Shown here in pieces: positions 7,591 to 16,487 of a stretch of DNA of 35,611 nt. Origin of the DNA: Verrucomicrobia subdivision 6 bacterium. Lineage in GTDB: Bacteria > Verrucomicrobiota > Verrucomicrobiia > Methylacidiphilales > Verrucolacustridaceae. The stretch's first letter is position 1; the number at the start of each line of letters is the position of its first letter. A model generated the notes under the pieces. That model saw only the letters and a list, made by a program, of their open reading frames with translations. It ran no database searches and was not told the DNA's origin. The stretch covers positions 1-35,611 of the forward strand of contig CAMCFB010000010.1 of the NCBI GenBank assembly GCA_945874125.1. The letters run 5' to 3'. A program made the position numbers and the translations under genes.

Positions 7591-8712
7591 TTAGCTCTGC
7601 TGAAAGTTCGCCCGCCAAAGCAGAAAAAAGCCGTAGGCCTGGAGCACAAGATTAGGCAACCAGACGATCAACTCCGGATAAGCCCCGCCACGATTCTTCA
7701 GCCCTTCGGCCAAGAGAATCAACGCGTAATAAGCCATCACTAGAAAGAAGCTGATCACCACGCCAACCGAGGTCTCTTTTCGTTGCACCCGTATTCCCAG
7801 CGGAATTCCCACCAGCAAAAGGGTGAAGGGCGCCAAAGCAAAGCTGATCCTTTTTTGCATTTCTGTCAGCATCGGATAAATCTGCTTGGGATCCACATAT
7901 CCCTCGACCGGACTCAGAATCCGATTCGTCAGATCTCCCAAGCCCGCGATTCGAATATCTTTCATGTCGTCGGGATTCAAAAAACTTCTCAGAGAGATCT
8001 TCAGGGGCAACTGATCCGCACTCAGCCCCGCTCGTATTCCATTTAAATCCGCCGCGTTTTCACCGCGCTCTTCCTGCCTAGCCTTTTGCAAGGTGATCGT
8101 CAGGCTTAGATCATCTAAGTCGGCCGAGAGCGAGCCCTTCTCCGCCCGAATGTTTCTTCGCGGAACTCCGTTCGGATCCAGTTCCCAGATGTTAATGTCG
8201 GTCAGGTCCGTCCCGTTCTTCTTTCCAATATAGATCCGATATCCAGGAAATCGGTCCATCGCCTCCCCCGCCCGAATCAGAAAGGCAGGATTATCTCGTC
8301 CAATATCCAGCAGGACCGACTTAAATTTCTGCAGGGTCAGTGGCACGACCACCGCGTTGTTGTAAAAGCAGATGCCCGATAGAAACAGGCCGAACAAAAT
8401 CACGGGGGCGACCAAGGGAATTAACCCAATCCCCGCCGCTCGGATGGCCTGCAACTCCAAATCCTGCGACATCCTGCCAAAGACAATCAGCGCTGCCACC
8501 AGAATCCCCCACGGCATGGTAAAGGTCAGCGCCTGGGGGATCAAAAGCCCAACCATTTTGAAGATGAGCGCAATCGGCAGCTCATCATTCACCAGGAGCT
8601 CAAAAATTTGTTTAAAAGCGTTTCCCAAAACAATAATTAGGGAGAGCACCGCCACCGCCCCAAAGGTAGCCGCCATCATTTGGCCGGTTAAATATCGGTA
8701 CAGAATTGTCAT
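7591..8712 (-). CDS. LptF/LptG family LPS export permease (YjgP/YjgQ)
   Basis: Start MTILYRYLTGQMMAATF at 8712 (overlaps the upstream stop); ...GRMSQDLELQAIRAAGIG..., ...RISFALAPFTLLLVGIPLGIRVQRKETSVGVV...; multiple TM segments. Confidence 0.88.
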   Translation of the reverse strand: MTILYRYLTGQMMAATFGAVAVLSLIIVLGNAFKQIFELLVNDELPIALIFKMVGLLIPQALTFTMPWGILVAALIVFGRMSQDLELQAIRAAGIGLIPLVAPVILFGLFLSGICFYNNAVVVPLTLQKFKSVLLDIGRDNPAFLIRAGEAMDRFPGYRIYIGKKNGTDLTDINIWELDPNGVPRRNIRAEKGSLSADLDDLSLTITLQKARQEERGENAADLNGIRAGLSADQLPLKISLRSFLNPDDMKDIRIAGLGDLTNRILSPVEGYVDPKQIYPMLTEMQKRISFALAPFTLLLVGIPLGIRVQRKETSVGVVISFFLVMAYYALILLAEGLKNRGGAYPELIVWLPNLVLQAYGFFLLWRANFQQS

Positions 8713-10220
8713 GGGCTCTGGCGGGTGTACTCCAGCCTGTCCTGCCAAGTGGTCGGTTGTCCACTCTTCAACCCCTTGCACTCATAAAAGTGAAAGGTCG
8801 GACCCGTGGGTTTACCCCAAGTGGACCGACGATAAGTGCCGACCACCCGAACCGTCTCAAAATCTCGCGCGATCGGCGGCAACGGATTCGGCTGCTCGGC
8901 CACATACAACCCCGTGCTTCCGCTGGGAAACTTCTCTCGGTAGCTCGGCCAGATCGAATATTGGGTCATGATCTGCGGCCAATCGGGCGTGAACGCCCGC
9001 GGGCGATCCGGAAGATAAAAAGAGAGCAAACTGGCCGTCTGATACTCGTCGGCGATGACAAAGTCTGCCCCCATCTCCTGCCGGACTTTCTGCGCCTCCC
9101 CGGCCAGATCTCCCCAACCCTTGGCTCGGTCGAGCGGATTATTTTTAAAGTGGATCGGCAAAAAATCGTGCAGCAGCGCCGTTTCCCCTAGGCCGATCAG
9201 AAGCCCCGCCAGCAAGACGCCACGCCACACCTTTCCTCCCTCACTCCACTTCGGCACCGCCCAACCCGCCCCCAGAATTAAACCCGCGACCAGGGCAGGA
9301 GCCGTCCAATTTCCGTTCGCCGTTTTATTGAGACTAATCCATGCGTAGACAAGAAAGAGCGGCCAAAACAGAGTGAGCAGATACTTTTTACCCTCATGGG
9401 CTGTCTTCGTCTCGGCCGGGCGCAATGCCCCAGTCAGCATGATGAGAAAGAGAACGGGAGATACTACGATCGCCTGCAAGAGCCAAAAGCCAGCAAACTT
9501 ACCCCAATTCACCTTGAATCCCCGGTCCAGATCCCCTCCCTCAAAAAGGTGCATCGCTGTAATCCATCCGTAAAAGGCATTCCAGAAAACGATCGGCAGA
9601 GCCAAAATGGCAAACGTTCCCAGAAGCAGAAACATTTTCCCGGAAAGTAGGAGTCGTCGTTTTTCTGGGACAAGCAACAGAAATAGGGCGAAAGAGATCA
9701 GCTCGGCCGCATTGGTGTACTTGGCTTGAAATCCCAGCCCAATCCACAAGCCGGTCAACGCCCACCACCTCTTTTGGTCGGTCTGTACCCCCGACCAGAA
9801 CGACAGCGCCGCCGCCACCCAGAAAAAAACACTCAGCGGATCAATCGTCATCAAAATACTGCCGATGGCAAAAAGAGGCATGACCGAGGCCGCCACCACC
9901 GCGACCAACCCCACTCGCTCGCTGTACATCTTTTGCCCCAAAACAAAAATCATCCACCCCGTCCCCGCCGACAGTAAAACCGCTGGCAGCCTCAACGCCC
10001 AAACATGATCTCCCAGAAGGAGAGTGAAGACTCGAATAACAAACGCCGCCCCCGGTCCTTTCCCATAGTGATTCCAATCCAGTTCACGGCCGCACTCCCA
10101 GTAGTGCGCCTCATCCCCGACCAAATCCAGATGGGGGGCAAACCAGAGCCGAAATAACGTGATCACCCCAATCCAGGACAAAGCCATTCGGGCATCTCGA
10201 CTTTTCGGCCAGAAACTCAT
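8709..10220 (-). CDS. ArnT-like/GT39 family glycosyltransferase (dolichyl-phosphate-mannose mannosyltransferase-like)
   Basis: N-terminal FAPHLDLVGDEAHYWECGRELDWNHYGKGPGAAFVIRVF motif; multi-TM; 4-nt overlap with the lptF/G-like gene. Confidence 0.85.
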   Translation of the reverse strand: MSFWPKSRDARMALSWIGVITLFRLWFAPHLDLVGDEAHYWECGRELDWNHYGKGPGAAFVIRVFTLLLGDHVWALRLPAVLLSAGTGWMIFVLGQKMYSERVGLVAVVAASVMPLFAIGSILMTIDPLSVFFWVAAALSFWSGVQTDQKRWWALTGLWIGLGFQAKYTNAAELISFALFLLLVPEKRRLLLSGKMFLLLGTFAILALPIVFWNAFYGWITAMHLFEGGDLDRGFKVNWGKFAGFWLLQAIVVSPVLFLIMLTGALRPAETKTAHEGKKYLLTLFWPLFLVYAWISLNKTANGNWTAPALVAGLILGAGWAVPKWSEGGKVWRGVLLAGLLIGLGETALLHDFLPIHFKNNPLDRAKGWGDLAGEAQKVRQEMGADFVIADEYQTASLLSFYLPDRPRAFTPDWPQIMTQYSIWPSYREKFPSGSTGLYVAEQPNPLPPIARDFETVRVVGTYRRSTWGKPTGPTFHFYECKGLKSGQPTTWQDRLEYTRQSP

Positions 10221-10306
10221 TCCCTACTCTATCCACGCACATCCGCTATCGCAAAGATTGTGTGCTTACCATTTGACCCCCGCCCTTTCGCTGGTTGAGT
10301 AAGGAT

Positions 10307-10759
10307 ATGACCCTAGCCCTCAAAATCGACGAACAGATCAAAGAAGCCATGAAAGCCAAGGAGGCCGACCGCCTGGGCGTTCTCCGTATGCTGAAGTCAG
10401 CCATCAAATACGCCGTCATTGAAAAGTATGGGGCGGAAGGGGAGGCCAAGGATGAGGATGTTTTGGCGGCTGTTCGTAAAGAGATCAAGAAACGGCAGGA
10501 CTCGATTGAAGCTTTTGAAAAAGGTGGCCGGCCCGAACAAGCCACCCAAGAAAAAGCCGAGATGAAGATCCTCGAGGCCTATCTTCCGGCCGCCATGTCC
10601 GATTCCGATCTCGAGGCCCTGGTTAAATCGGTCATCGCGGAGCTGGGTGCCACCGACAAAAAAGCCATGGGCGCCGTCATGAAAGCCTGCCAAGCCAAAG
10701 CCGCTGGCCGAGCCGACAACCGAGCGCTCAGTGCCCTCGTCGGCAAACTCTTGCCTTAA
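10307..10759 (+). CDS. yqeY: GatB/YqeY domain protein
   Basis: MTLALKIDEQIKEAMKAKEADRLGVLRMLKSAIKYA...DEDVLAAVRKEIKKRQDSIEAFEKGGRPE...; ORF track alternative start is TTG 10295. Confidence 0.9.
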   Translation: MTLALKIDEQIKEAMKAKEADRLGVLRMLKSAIKYAVIEKYGAEGEAKDEDVLAAVRKEIKKRQDSIEAFEKGGRPEQATQEKAEMKILEAYLPAAMSDSDLEALVKSVIAELGATDKKAMGAVMKACQAKAAGRADNRALSALVGKLLP

Positions 10760-10798
10760 CTCGACCCCCTAGCGATAGCCAATTTTAGCCCAGAAATC

Positions 10799-10832
10799 TT
10801 GACATATTTGCATACATATATATGTTTACCAA
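10799..10832 (+). promoter_or_regulatory. vapB1 promoter with palindromic CATATATATG; apparently leaderless
   Basis: TTGACA (10799-10804), 16-bp spacer, TATGTT (10821-10826), TACCAA, ATG 10833; palindrome CATATATATG 10815-10824 overlaps the -10. Confidence 0.6.
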
Positions 10833-11066
10833 ATGAGAACGACCCTCATTTTAGACGATGATGTTTTTGCCAAAGCCAAAAAATCCGCCCAGGAATCGGG
10901 CACATCACTCAGTCACTTCATCTCCGCCACTCTACGTGGCCATCTGCTCTCCAAAAAAAGCCTTCCCGCACTATCTCGTGTTCGAGTTCCCACTTTTCGC
11001 GGTTCCACACTTTCCCATCCGCACCCGTTAGCCGAAATTTCCGAGCTGCGAGACGAAGGTCGCTGA
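10833..11066 (+). CDS. VapB/RHH-like antitoxin
   Basis: MRTTLILDDDVFAKAKKSAQESGTSLSHFISATLRGHL; immediately upstream of a PIN toxin gene. Confidence 0.8.
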   Translation: MRTTLILDDDVFAKAKKSAQESGTSLSHFISATLRGHLLSKKSLPALSRVRVPTFRGSTLSHPHPLAEISELRDEGR

Positions 11067-11069
11067 ATT

Positions 11070-11510
11070 ATGCGCATGCCGGACGTCAACGTCCTGGTCT
11101 ACGCCCATCGCGAGGAAGACCCCGACCACCTCTTCTATCGTCAATGGATGGAGAACCTAATCAACGGCCCTGAACCTTTTGCCCTGTCCCCCCTCGTCGC
11201 GACCGCTTTTGTTCGCATCGTCACTCATCCATCCTTTTCACCTCTACCCACCCCACTCCCTCAAGCCATCAGTGTGATCGACTCGATTCGTTCCTCGCCT
11301 TATCACCGCTCGCCCGGAATGGGTCCTCAACATTGGGCCCTGACCAAACTCCTCTGTGAAAAAACTTCCGCCACCGGAAAACACGTCGCCGATGCCCAGC
11401 ACGCTGCCCTCGCCATCGAAAACGGCTGCACCTGGGTCACCCGAGATCCCGATTTTCAAGAGTTCACGGTCTGGGGGCTCCGTCTCGAAATTCTTGAGCC
11501 CCACCCATAG
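11070..11510 (+). CDS. VapC-like PIN-domain toxin
   Basis: MPDVNVLVYAHREEDPDH...FVRIVTHPSF...HVADAQHAALAIENGCTWVTRDPDF: PIN acidic residues in DVN..., ...VADAQ..., ...TRDPDF. Confidence 0.88.
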   Translation: MRMPDVNVLVYAHREEDPDHLFYRQWMENLINGPEPFALSPLVATAFVRIVTHPSFSPLPTPLPQAISVIDSIRSSPYHRSPGMGPQHWALTKLLCEKTSATGKHVADAQHAALAIENGCTWVTRDPDFQEFTVWGLRLEILEPHP

Positions 11511-11521
11511 TCACCTCATTT

Positions 11522-11547
11522 TGTTTCAGATTTTCTAGTCTGAAACA
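11522..11547. terminator. Hairpin between convergent vapC1 and the YHYH gene (terminator-like)
   Basis: TGTTTCAGA (11522-11530) / TCTGAAACA (11539-11547), perfect 9-bp stem. Confidence 0.6.
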
Positions 11548-11572
11548 GAACTTTTCCGCTTTTTTAATTTCC

Positions 11573-12664
11573 TCACTGCCCTCGAGGAGTTGGCAAAGAC
11601 TTCGCCTCTTCCACATCGATCCATCCATCCCCATTTGTGTCATGCTTCGCAAAGTTGGTTTTCATCGGCGGAGGTGCCTCCTCCATCGAAATCTTTCCAT
11701 CTCCATTTTTATCAAATCTCTGGATCGGCCCTCCTCGGCTCGACTGGCCCATGCCTCCAGATTTCGCTCCCTGCTTTCCCCCCGCTCCACCCGGCCCTCC
11801 CCCCGGCGGCCCCCGTCGGAAACTCGCATCCGGAGTCCCTTTCAACATCCGCGGATAAAAGGGAAACTCCGCCGTCGCCACATAGTAGTACGTCCCTTCT
11901 GGATATTCGGCGGTCACCCCCGTTTTTCCATTCGCCTCGTCCAGATCCCCTGAACCATGAACGAATTCCTAATCTGCCTCATACGTTCCGTCATAGGTCC
12001 CACCCGGTCCGGCCGAACCAGAAGGTCGCGATCCTTTTTTGAATTGGTAGCTCGATCGATTTTCAGAGGTCTGGGCATAAATCGGAAATCCATCCGCCGC
12101 ATACCCGATCAGCTTCGGATCCCCTTTTCCGCTCAACTCGGAAAGGAGGCCCGTGGGAATTCCGTGGTAGTGATAAGCCCCGTTCGGCTGCACGTGCGCA
12201 AGATTTTGATCTAACCCCAAATTTTTCCCACCTCCAATCGCTTCGATGTGCCATCCCGAATTGCGATCATTCTTCCAATACTCCGCCGTTCCCGGATCGA
12301 TCGGCACACCGTTCACCGCCACTCCAATTGGCTGCTGCTTAACCGGAGTCATCGTGCCGCTGGTTTTCGGCTGAAGGGGCATGCGGAAAGTGTAGCTCTG
12401 GGCTGAAACTGCGTTCGGACACCCCGGACCGGGAAATTGACCCATCTCATGGTTCGGCACCCCGTTGGCCTTGATCACCCGATATCCACCCTCCTCCGTT
12501 ATGCTCACTTGCGGGGCAGGTAAAGAGGATGCTCCCCCCGCTGCCGTCCCAATCTCCTCCACGTGGCCAGGGTGAGCCAGAAGACTTCCCACCAGTGGCC
12601 AGAACAGCCCGACTTGGACTAACCGCAACAGCATGAACTTCATCCTATAGTTGAAATTACGCAA
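11573..12664 (-). pseudogene. YHYH-domain secreted protein with C-terminal EF-hands, interrupted by an in-frame TAG at 11969-11971
   Basis: Upstream part ...YHYHGIPTGLL...GYAADGFPIYA...GGTYDGTYEAD, then TAG, then in the same frame EFVHGSGDLDEANGKTGVTAEYPEGTYYYVATAEFPFYPRMLKGTPD... and EF-hands DKNGDGKISMEE / DTNGDGWIDVEE. Confidence 0.8.
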
Positions 12665-12746
12665 AACCCAAAAGGGTTCGCTCTTTTTTTAAACAATTTT
12701 CACGCCCGCACGGAAAGGCTACTCGGCCAGGCTTGGGGATGCCAAA

Positions 12747-13310
12747 TTACCTCTTTTGGGCAGAATCTGGCCCCACCTTCTCCACCGGGAGGTGCACCTC
12801 CGACCTTTTTAGAAACCAGATGACAAAGGGACTATTCCAATACACGGCGTAAGGTTCCCCCACCCGCTTCCACCCCGCTTGCGCCTTCAGCCACTTTTCG
12901 ATTTTTTCCGAATTCTTCGCAAAACTCTCCTTCGAATATCCTCCCCGAATTCCGATCGAAGCCACCACTCTCTCCCTCCTCTCCAACCTTTCCACCCCAC
13001 CCCCCAAACGTAAATCCGACCTCTCGGCTGACTTCGGATCGAGATAAAACACCATCGTCCCTGGCCGGATCCCCGCCTCCACCGGAGTCGTCATCGGCAC
13101 CTGATTTTGCTGAATCGCTTCGAAGAGTTTGCGAAAGAGGCCGTTATTCTCCCGAAAATACTCCCTCTCCGACCTCGCCCGCAACACCACCCCCGCCGGC
13201 AACGTCTTGATCTCACACACTCCCACCTCCGTCATCGGATAGGCCGACTCATACGCTCTCACCGTCTGCGCCACCACCAGAAACCCCCAAGTAATCAATG
13301 CGATTCTCAT
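12747..13310 (-). CDS. SOUL family heme-binding-like protein
   Basis: YESAYPMTEVGVCEIKTLPAGVVLRAR...GLFRKLFEAIQQNQVPMTTPVEAGI...GVERLERRERVVASIGIRGGYSKESF: SOUL family motifs. Confidence 0.85.
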   Translation of the reverse strand: MRIALITWGFLVVAQTVRAYESAYPMTEVGVCEIKTLPAGVVLRARSEREYFRENNGLFRKLFEAIQQNQVPMTTPVEAGIRPGTMVFYLDPKSAERSDLRLGGGVERLERRERVVASIGIRGGYSKESFAKNSEKIEKWLKAQAGWKRVGEPYAVYWNSPFVIWFLKRSEVHLPVEKVGPDSAQKR

Positions 13311-13744
13311 GATTCCAGCGGATTGATCACCTCCAAAAACGAATACTTCCGAAAATCGGTGTCCACACTATAAATTCGATTCACCCCGTGCTGCCGCAAA
13401 ATCGTGGCCAGATGCGCATCCGAAACCCCATTCCCTCGCAAAGCCATCTTTTCCGTCATTCGCGCGAAATCCTCCGCAAAACTCTCCTCCTCCCCAATCA
13501 CCCGCACCCGAGGCCAGGCCAGAAGGTCCCTCACATTAGCCCATGCTTTTCTCGGATCGAGGGGATGACGAAAAATGGAGGGATGCGTCACGATCCTCTG
13601 GTACCCACAGAGCACCAACCAAGTCAGGCAAAAGAGATCCGGATCCTCCTCTCGCTCCCCTAAAAATTTTTTTGCTGCCTTCTGCTCCGGAGAACCTTCA
13701 TTGGAGGCAAAGACCAGAAGATTCACGTCCACCGAGTAGCTCAT
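13307..13744 (-). CDS. VapC-like PIN-domain toxin
   Basis: MSYSVDVNLLVFASNEGSPEQKAAKKFL...RIVTHPSIFRHPLDPRKAW...GNGVSDAHLATILRQHGVNRIYSVDTDF. Confidence 0.88.
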   Translation of the reverse strand: MSYSVDVNLLVFASNEGSPEQKAAKKFLGEREEDPDLFCLTWLVLCGYQRIVTHPSIFRHPLDPRKAWANVRDLLAWPRVRVIGEEESFAEDFARMTEKMALRGNGVSDAHLATILRQHGVNRIYSVDTDFRKYSFLEVINPLES

Positions 13745-13980
13745 CCCTCCCCCATCGCCCGATAAACCGCATCCTTGTCGTGCAGATTAATTTTCGCCCC
13801 CATCGGCTGACTCCGCCACTGCAGCCGCGGCCCGCCCTCCCGCACCCCACTCTTTTTTTTCTCCCTCAACCCCTCCGCCAGAAGCTGCGACGCCAACTCT
13901 CCCAAAGTTCTTCCCTCCCTCTTCTGCCATGCCTTCAACTCCTCCAAAACCGGCTTCGCCAAATCTAAGGTTGTCCTCAT
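13741..13980 (-). CDS. VapB-like antitoxin
   Basis: MRTTLDLAKPVLEELKAWQKREGRTLGELASQLLAEGL...; overlaps the vapC2 start by 4 nt; alternative in-frame ATG at 14004. Confidence 0.82.
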   Translation of the reverse strand: MRTTLDLAKPVLEELKAWQKREGRTLGELASQLLAEGLREKKKSGVREGGPRLQWRSQPMGAKINLHDKDAVYRAMGEG

Positions 13981-14014
13981 CCCTACAGGGTACTTTTTTA
14001 GCATCAGATGTCAA
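13981..14014 (-). promoter_or_regulatory. vapB2 promoter with near-palindrome CCCTgtAGGG; apparently leaderless
   Basis: Minus strand: TTGACA-tctgatgctaaaaaag(16)-TACCCT-GTAGGG-ATG(13980). Confidence 0.55.
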
Positions 14015-14031
14015 ATTGCAATCATCAAACA

Positions 14032-15051
14032 TCAATTTCCCGGGCGTACCAATCTCCCACTGATCGGCCAGGGCAACGGACCCTCCAACGGTCGGTGCGC
14101 CTCCAATAACCCCGTCCCCTCCTCCTTCCCCCGCGCGTAGCTCAACCGCAACATCTCCATCTTCGCGTCGATGTTGTCGATGTGGTGCAACAGAAATGCC
14201 TCGGGCGTTTTCGGGGCGACGGGAGAGCCAAACTCTTTCGTCCCATGGTGAGACGCAATCAGATGCAAGAGATGATCCCGTAGCTCCTCCGACGCTGGCT
14301 TCAACTCCGCCCACGCTTTCCCCTCGGCCAGCTCCCCCTCCCGCCACAACGCATTGGCCACCTCCACCCCCAGCGAAATATGCCCAATCATCTCCCCTCT
14401 CCGACTCGGCACCGAACCAAACCCTCTCTCCCCCGTGTCATTCTCCCAAAGTTTTCCGATGTCGTGAAACAGCACCCCCGCACACAAAAGATCGCCATCC
14501 ACCTCCGGATACAGTGGCGCCAACGCCCGCGCCACCCGCCACATCTGCGTGGTGTGATCCATCAATCCACCTCGTCTGGCGTGATGATTTTTTCTGGCCG
14601 CGGCCGCCCGCCTCCACTTCTCCGCATACTTTTGCAAGGCCCGCTGACAGACCCACCGTAGCCGCGGGTCGTGCATCTCCCCCGCCCACTGCAGACAGCC
14701 GTCCCATGCTTTCTGAATTTGCACTTTCCTCTCCTCCCCCCCGTCAAAAAAAGCCTCCACCTCGTTCGGCTTCAATCCCCGCGCCGACGGACTCTCCACG
14801 TTCGGACCGTAATCACTCGGCCCAAAGACACCCGTCAGCTCCAAGCACTCCCCCACTTCGGCCGATTGAAAGTATTCGTAGGCGCTGGAGCCGGAAAACA
14901 TGTTCAGCCCCAGCCGCTCCGTCTCATCCGCTAACTCCACCCGCAGGAAAGGTTTTCCATTTCGGGCCGTTTGCTCCTTCCGTGCGATCAGCTGGGCCCG
15001 CACCGCCCCTTTGGCCGGGCCGGTTAATTTCGAAAACTCTCGCAGGGTCAT
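14032..15051 (-). CDS. YhaM-like HD-domain 3'-5' exoribonuclease/phosphohydrolase
   Basis: MTLREFSKLTGPAKGAVRAQLIARKEQTARNGKPFLRVELADETE (OB-fold-like) then NHHARRGGLMDHTTQMWRVA...GVLFHDIGKLWEN...LIASHHGTKEFGSPVAPKTPEAFLLHHIDNIDAKMEM. Confidence 0.87.
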   Translation of the reverse strand: MTLREFSKLTGPAKGAVRAQLIARKEQTARNGKPFLRVELADETERLGLNMFSGSSAYEYFQSAEVGECLELTGVFGPSDYGPNVESPSARGLKPNEVEAFFDGGEERKVQIQKAWDGCLQWAGEMHDPRLRWVCQRALQKYAEKWRRAAAARKNHHARRGGLMDHTTQMWRVARALAPLYPEVDGDLLCAGVLFHDIGKLWENDTGERGFGSVPSRRGEMIGHISLGVEVANALWREGELAEGKAWAELKPASEELRDHLLHLIASHHGTKEFGSPVAPKTPEAFLLHHIDNIDAKMEMLRLSYARGKEEGTGLLEAHRPLEGPLPWPISGRLVRPGN

Positions 15052-15073
15052 AGGCTGGCCCCGAAGCGATGGA

Positions 15074-15346
15074 TTACACCGACCCGCTGCCTGAGCCGTT
15101 GCGACCGTTCGATACCACCAGCCAAACCAATCCACCCGCCACCGAGGCCGGCGCGGCCAACATGAACAGCACGCTCCACCCAAAACCCAGCCCGACCGAA
15201 TTTAAATCCTTCGAAACGATTTTCGTCCCCACCGCACCGTCCTCTTGCGAAAAACTAAATTTACAGTTCGGACAGGCCACCACCGAAGCCAAGCTGAACA
15301 CCCCCAATAGCAGGGCCCCCACCAGGTAGGCTCGAGTTGCTTTCAT
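15074..15346 (-). CDS. Small secreted/membrane protein with N-terminal CxxC
   Basis: MKATRAYLVGALLLGVFSLASVVACPNCKFSFSQEDGAVG... then a second TM; lies 22 nt upstream of the YhaM-like gene. Confidence 0.6.
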   Translation of the reverse strand: MKATRAYLVGALLLGVFSLASVVACPNCKFSFSQEDGAVGTKIVSKDLNSVGLGFGWSVLFMLAAPASVAGGLVWLVVSNGRNGSGSGSV

Positions 15347-15429
15347 AGTTCAATTTTACTCTCGCGATCAACTTCCCGCAAGTAGGCCGTGCCATGCTCG
15401 ACTTCCCCTCTCCCATTTTCTAAATTCAA

Positions 15430-16407
15430 ATGGTGGACAAGGCACTTACCCAAAAGATCATCGATCGCCTAGCTGCCTCGAAAAGCCCCGCCCTCCTCGC
15501 CCATATTCGCCCCGACGGGGACGCCTTTGGCAGTCTACTCGCCCTCGGCCACGCTCTGCGGGACCGAGGCCAACGCCCCTCCCTTTTCGTGGAGGGGGGA
15601 ATGATCCCCATGTACCAATTTCTCCCCGGATCGGAGCTAGTTCTCGATCTCCCTGCGCAACTCCCTCCCGAAACCGACTGCCTAGTTGCCCTCGATACCT
15701 CCACCCGCGATCGCCTCGGGCAGAACACACACTCGTGGCCACAGCCAATCGACATCGTCATCGATCACCACATCAGCAACCCCGCCTACGGAAAATTAAA
15801 TCTCATCGTTTCCGAAATCCCCTCCACCACCGGCGTCCTCTTCGAGCTTTTTCAGCAAGCCTCTTGGAAAGTTTCTGCCGCCAACGCCACCTGCCTCTAC
15901 ACCGGTCTCACCACCGATACCGGCTCCTTCCGCTACCGTGGCACCAACGCCCACACCCTCCACGCCGCCGCCCAACTCGTTGAGCTGGGGGCCGACCCCG
16001 CCGAAATCGCCAAGCAGTGTTACCTCTCCATCACCCACGAACGCTTTGCTCTTCGTAAGATGGTATCAAATACTATATCGATAAAGGATAATAAAAAGTC
16101 TGCCTTTTTGACTATTTTGCCTGACTTTTATGCTAAAACTGGTGCTAAAAGTGAGGATACCGAGGGAATCATCGAGGAGGTCGCATCCATTCAAGGGGTT
16201 GAGGTAGGTTCTCTCTTCGAATTCATGCCAGACGGCGGGCTCCGTGTCAGTCTTCGCAGCAAAGGAAAAGTGGACGTCAACTCCATCGCCTCCTCCTTCG
16301 GCGGCGGCGGGCACAAAGCCGCCGCTGGGATTCGCTTTGCCAAAGATGCTGAAAAGAATCGCGACCTCGTTCTCGCCGCCATCTCCCAATCGGTTGTCGC
16401 CCTCTAA
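15430..16407 (+). CDS. nrnA: DHH-family bifunctional oligoribonuclease/PAP phosphatase NrnA
   Basis: LLAHIRPDGDAFGSLLALGHAL, VALDTSTRDRLG, IDHHISNPAYG, ...RVSLRSKGKVDVNSIASSFGGGGHKAAAG. Confidence 0.92.
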   Translation: MVDKALTQKIIDRLAASKSPALLAHIRPDGDAFGSLLALGHALRDRGQRPSLFVEGGMIPMYQFLPGSELVLDLPAQLPPETDCLVALDTSTRDRLGQNTHSWPQPIDIVIDHHISNPAYGKLNLIVSEIPSTTGVLFELFQQASWKVSAANATCLYTGLTTDTGSFRYRGTNAHTLHAAAQLVELGADPAEIAKQCYLSITHERFALRKMVSNTISIKDNKKSAFLTILPDFYAKTGAKSEDTEGIIEEVASIQGVEVGSLFEFMPDGGLRVSLRSKGKVDVNSIASSFGGGGHKAAAGIRFAKDAEKNRDLVLAAISQSVVAL

Positions 16408-16487
16408 GATCAGCCTCCCCCCAGCCTTGCTATTCCTGCCCATTCTTACCATTCTTTCCCCCTAACCTTTGGTTCCAACCCAAACCT

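Noticed and set aside
11573-11917. Independent EF-hand gene
   Set aside because: It is in the same frame as, and completes, the YHYH protein. The start is an internal GTG with no convincing SD, so an interrupted single gene is more likely.
14196-15053. 285-aa plus ORF
   Set aside because: Pro-rich antisense shadow of the YhaM-like HD gene.
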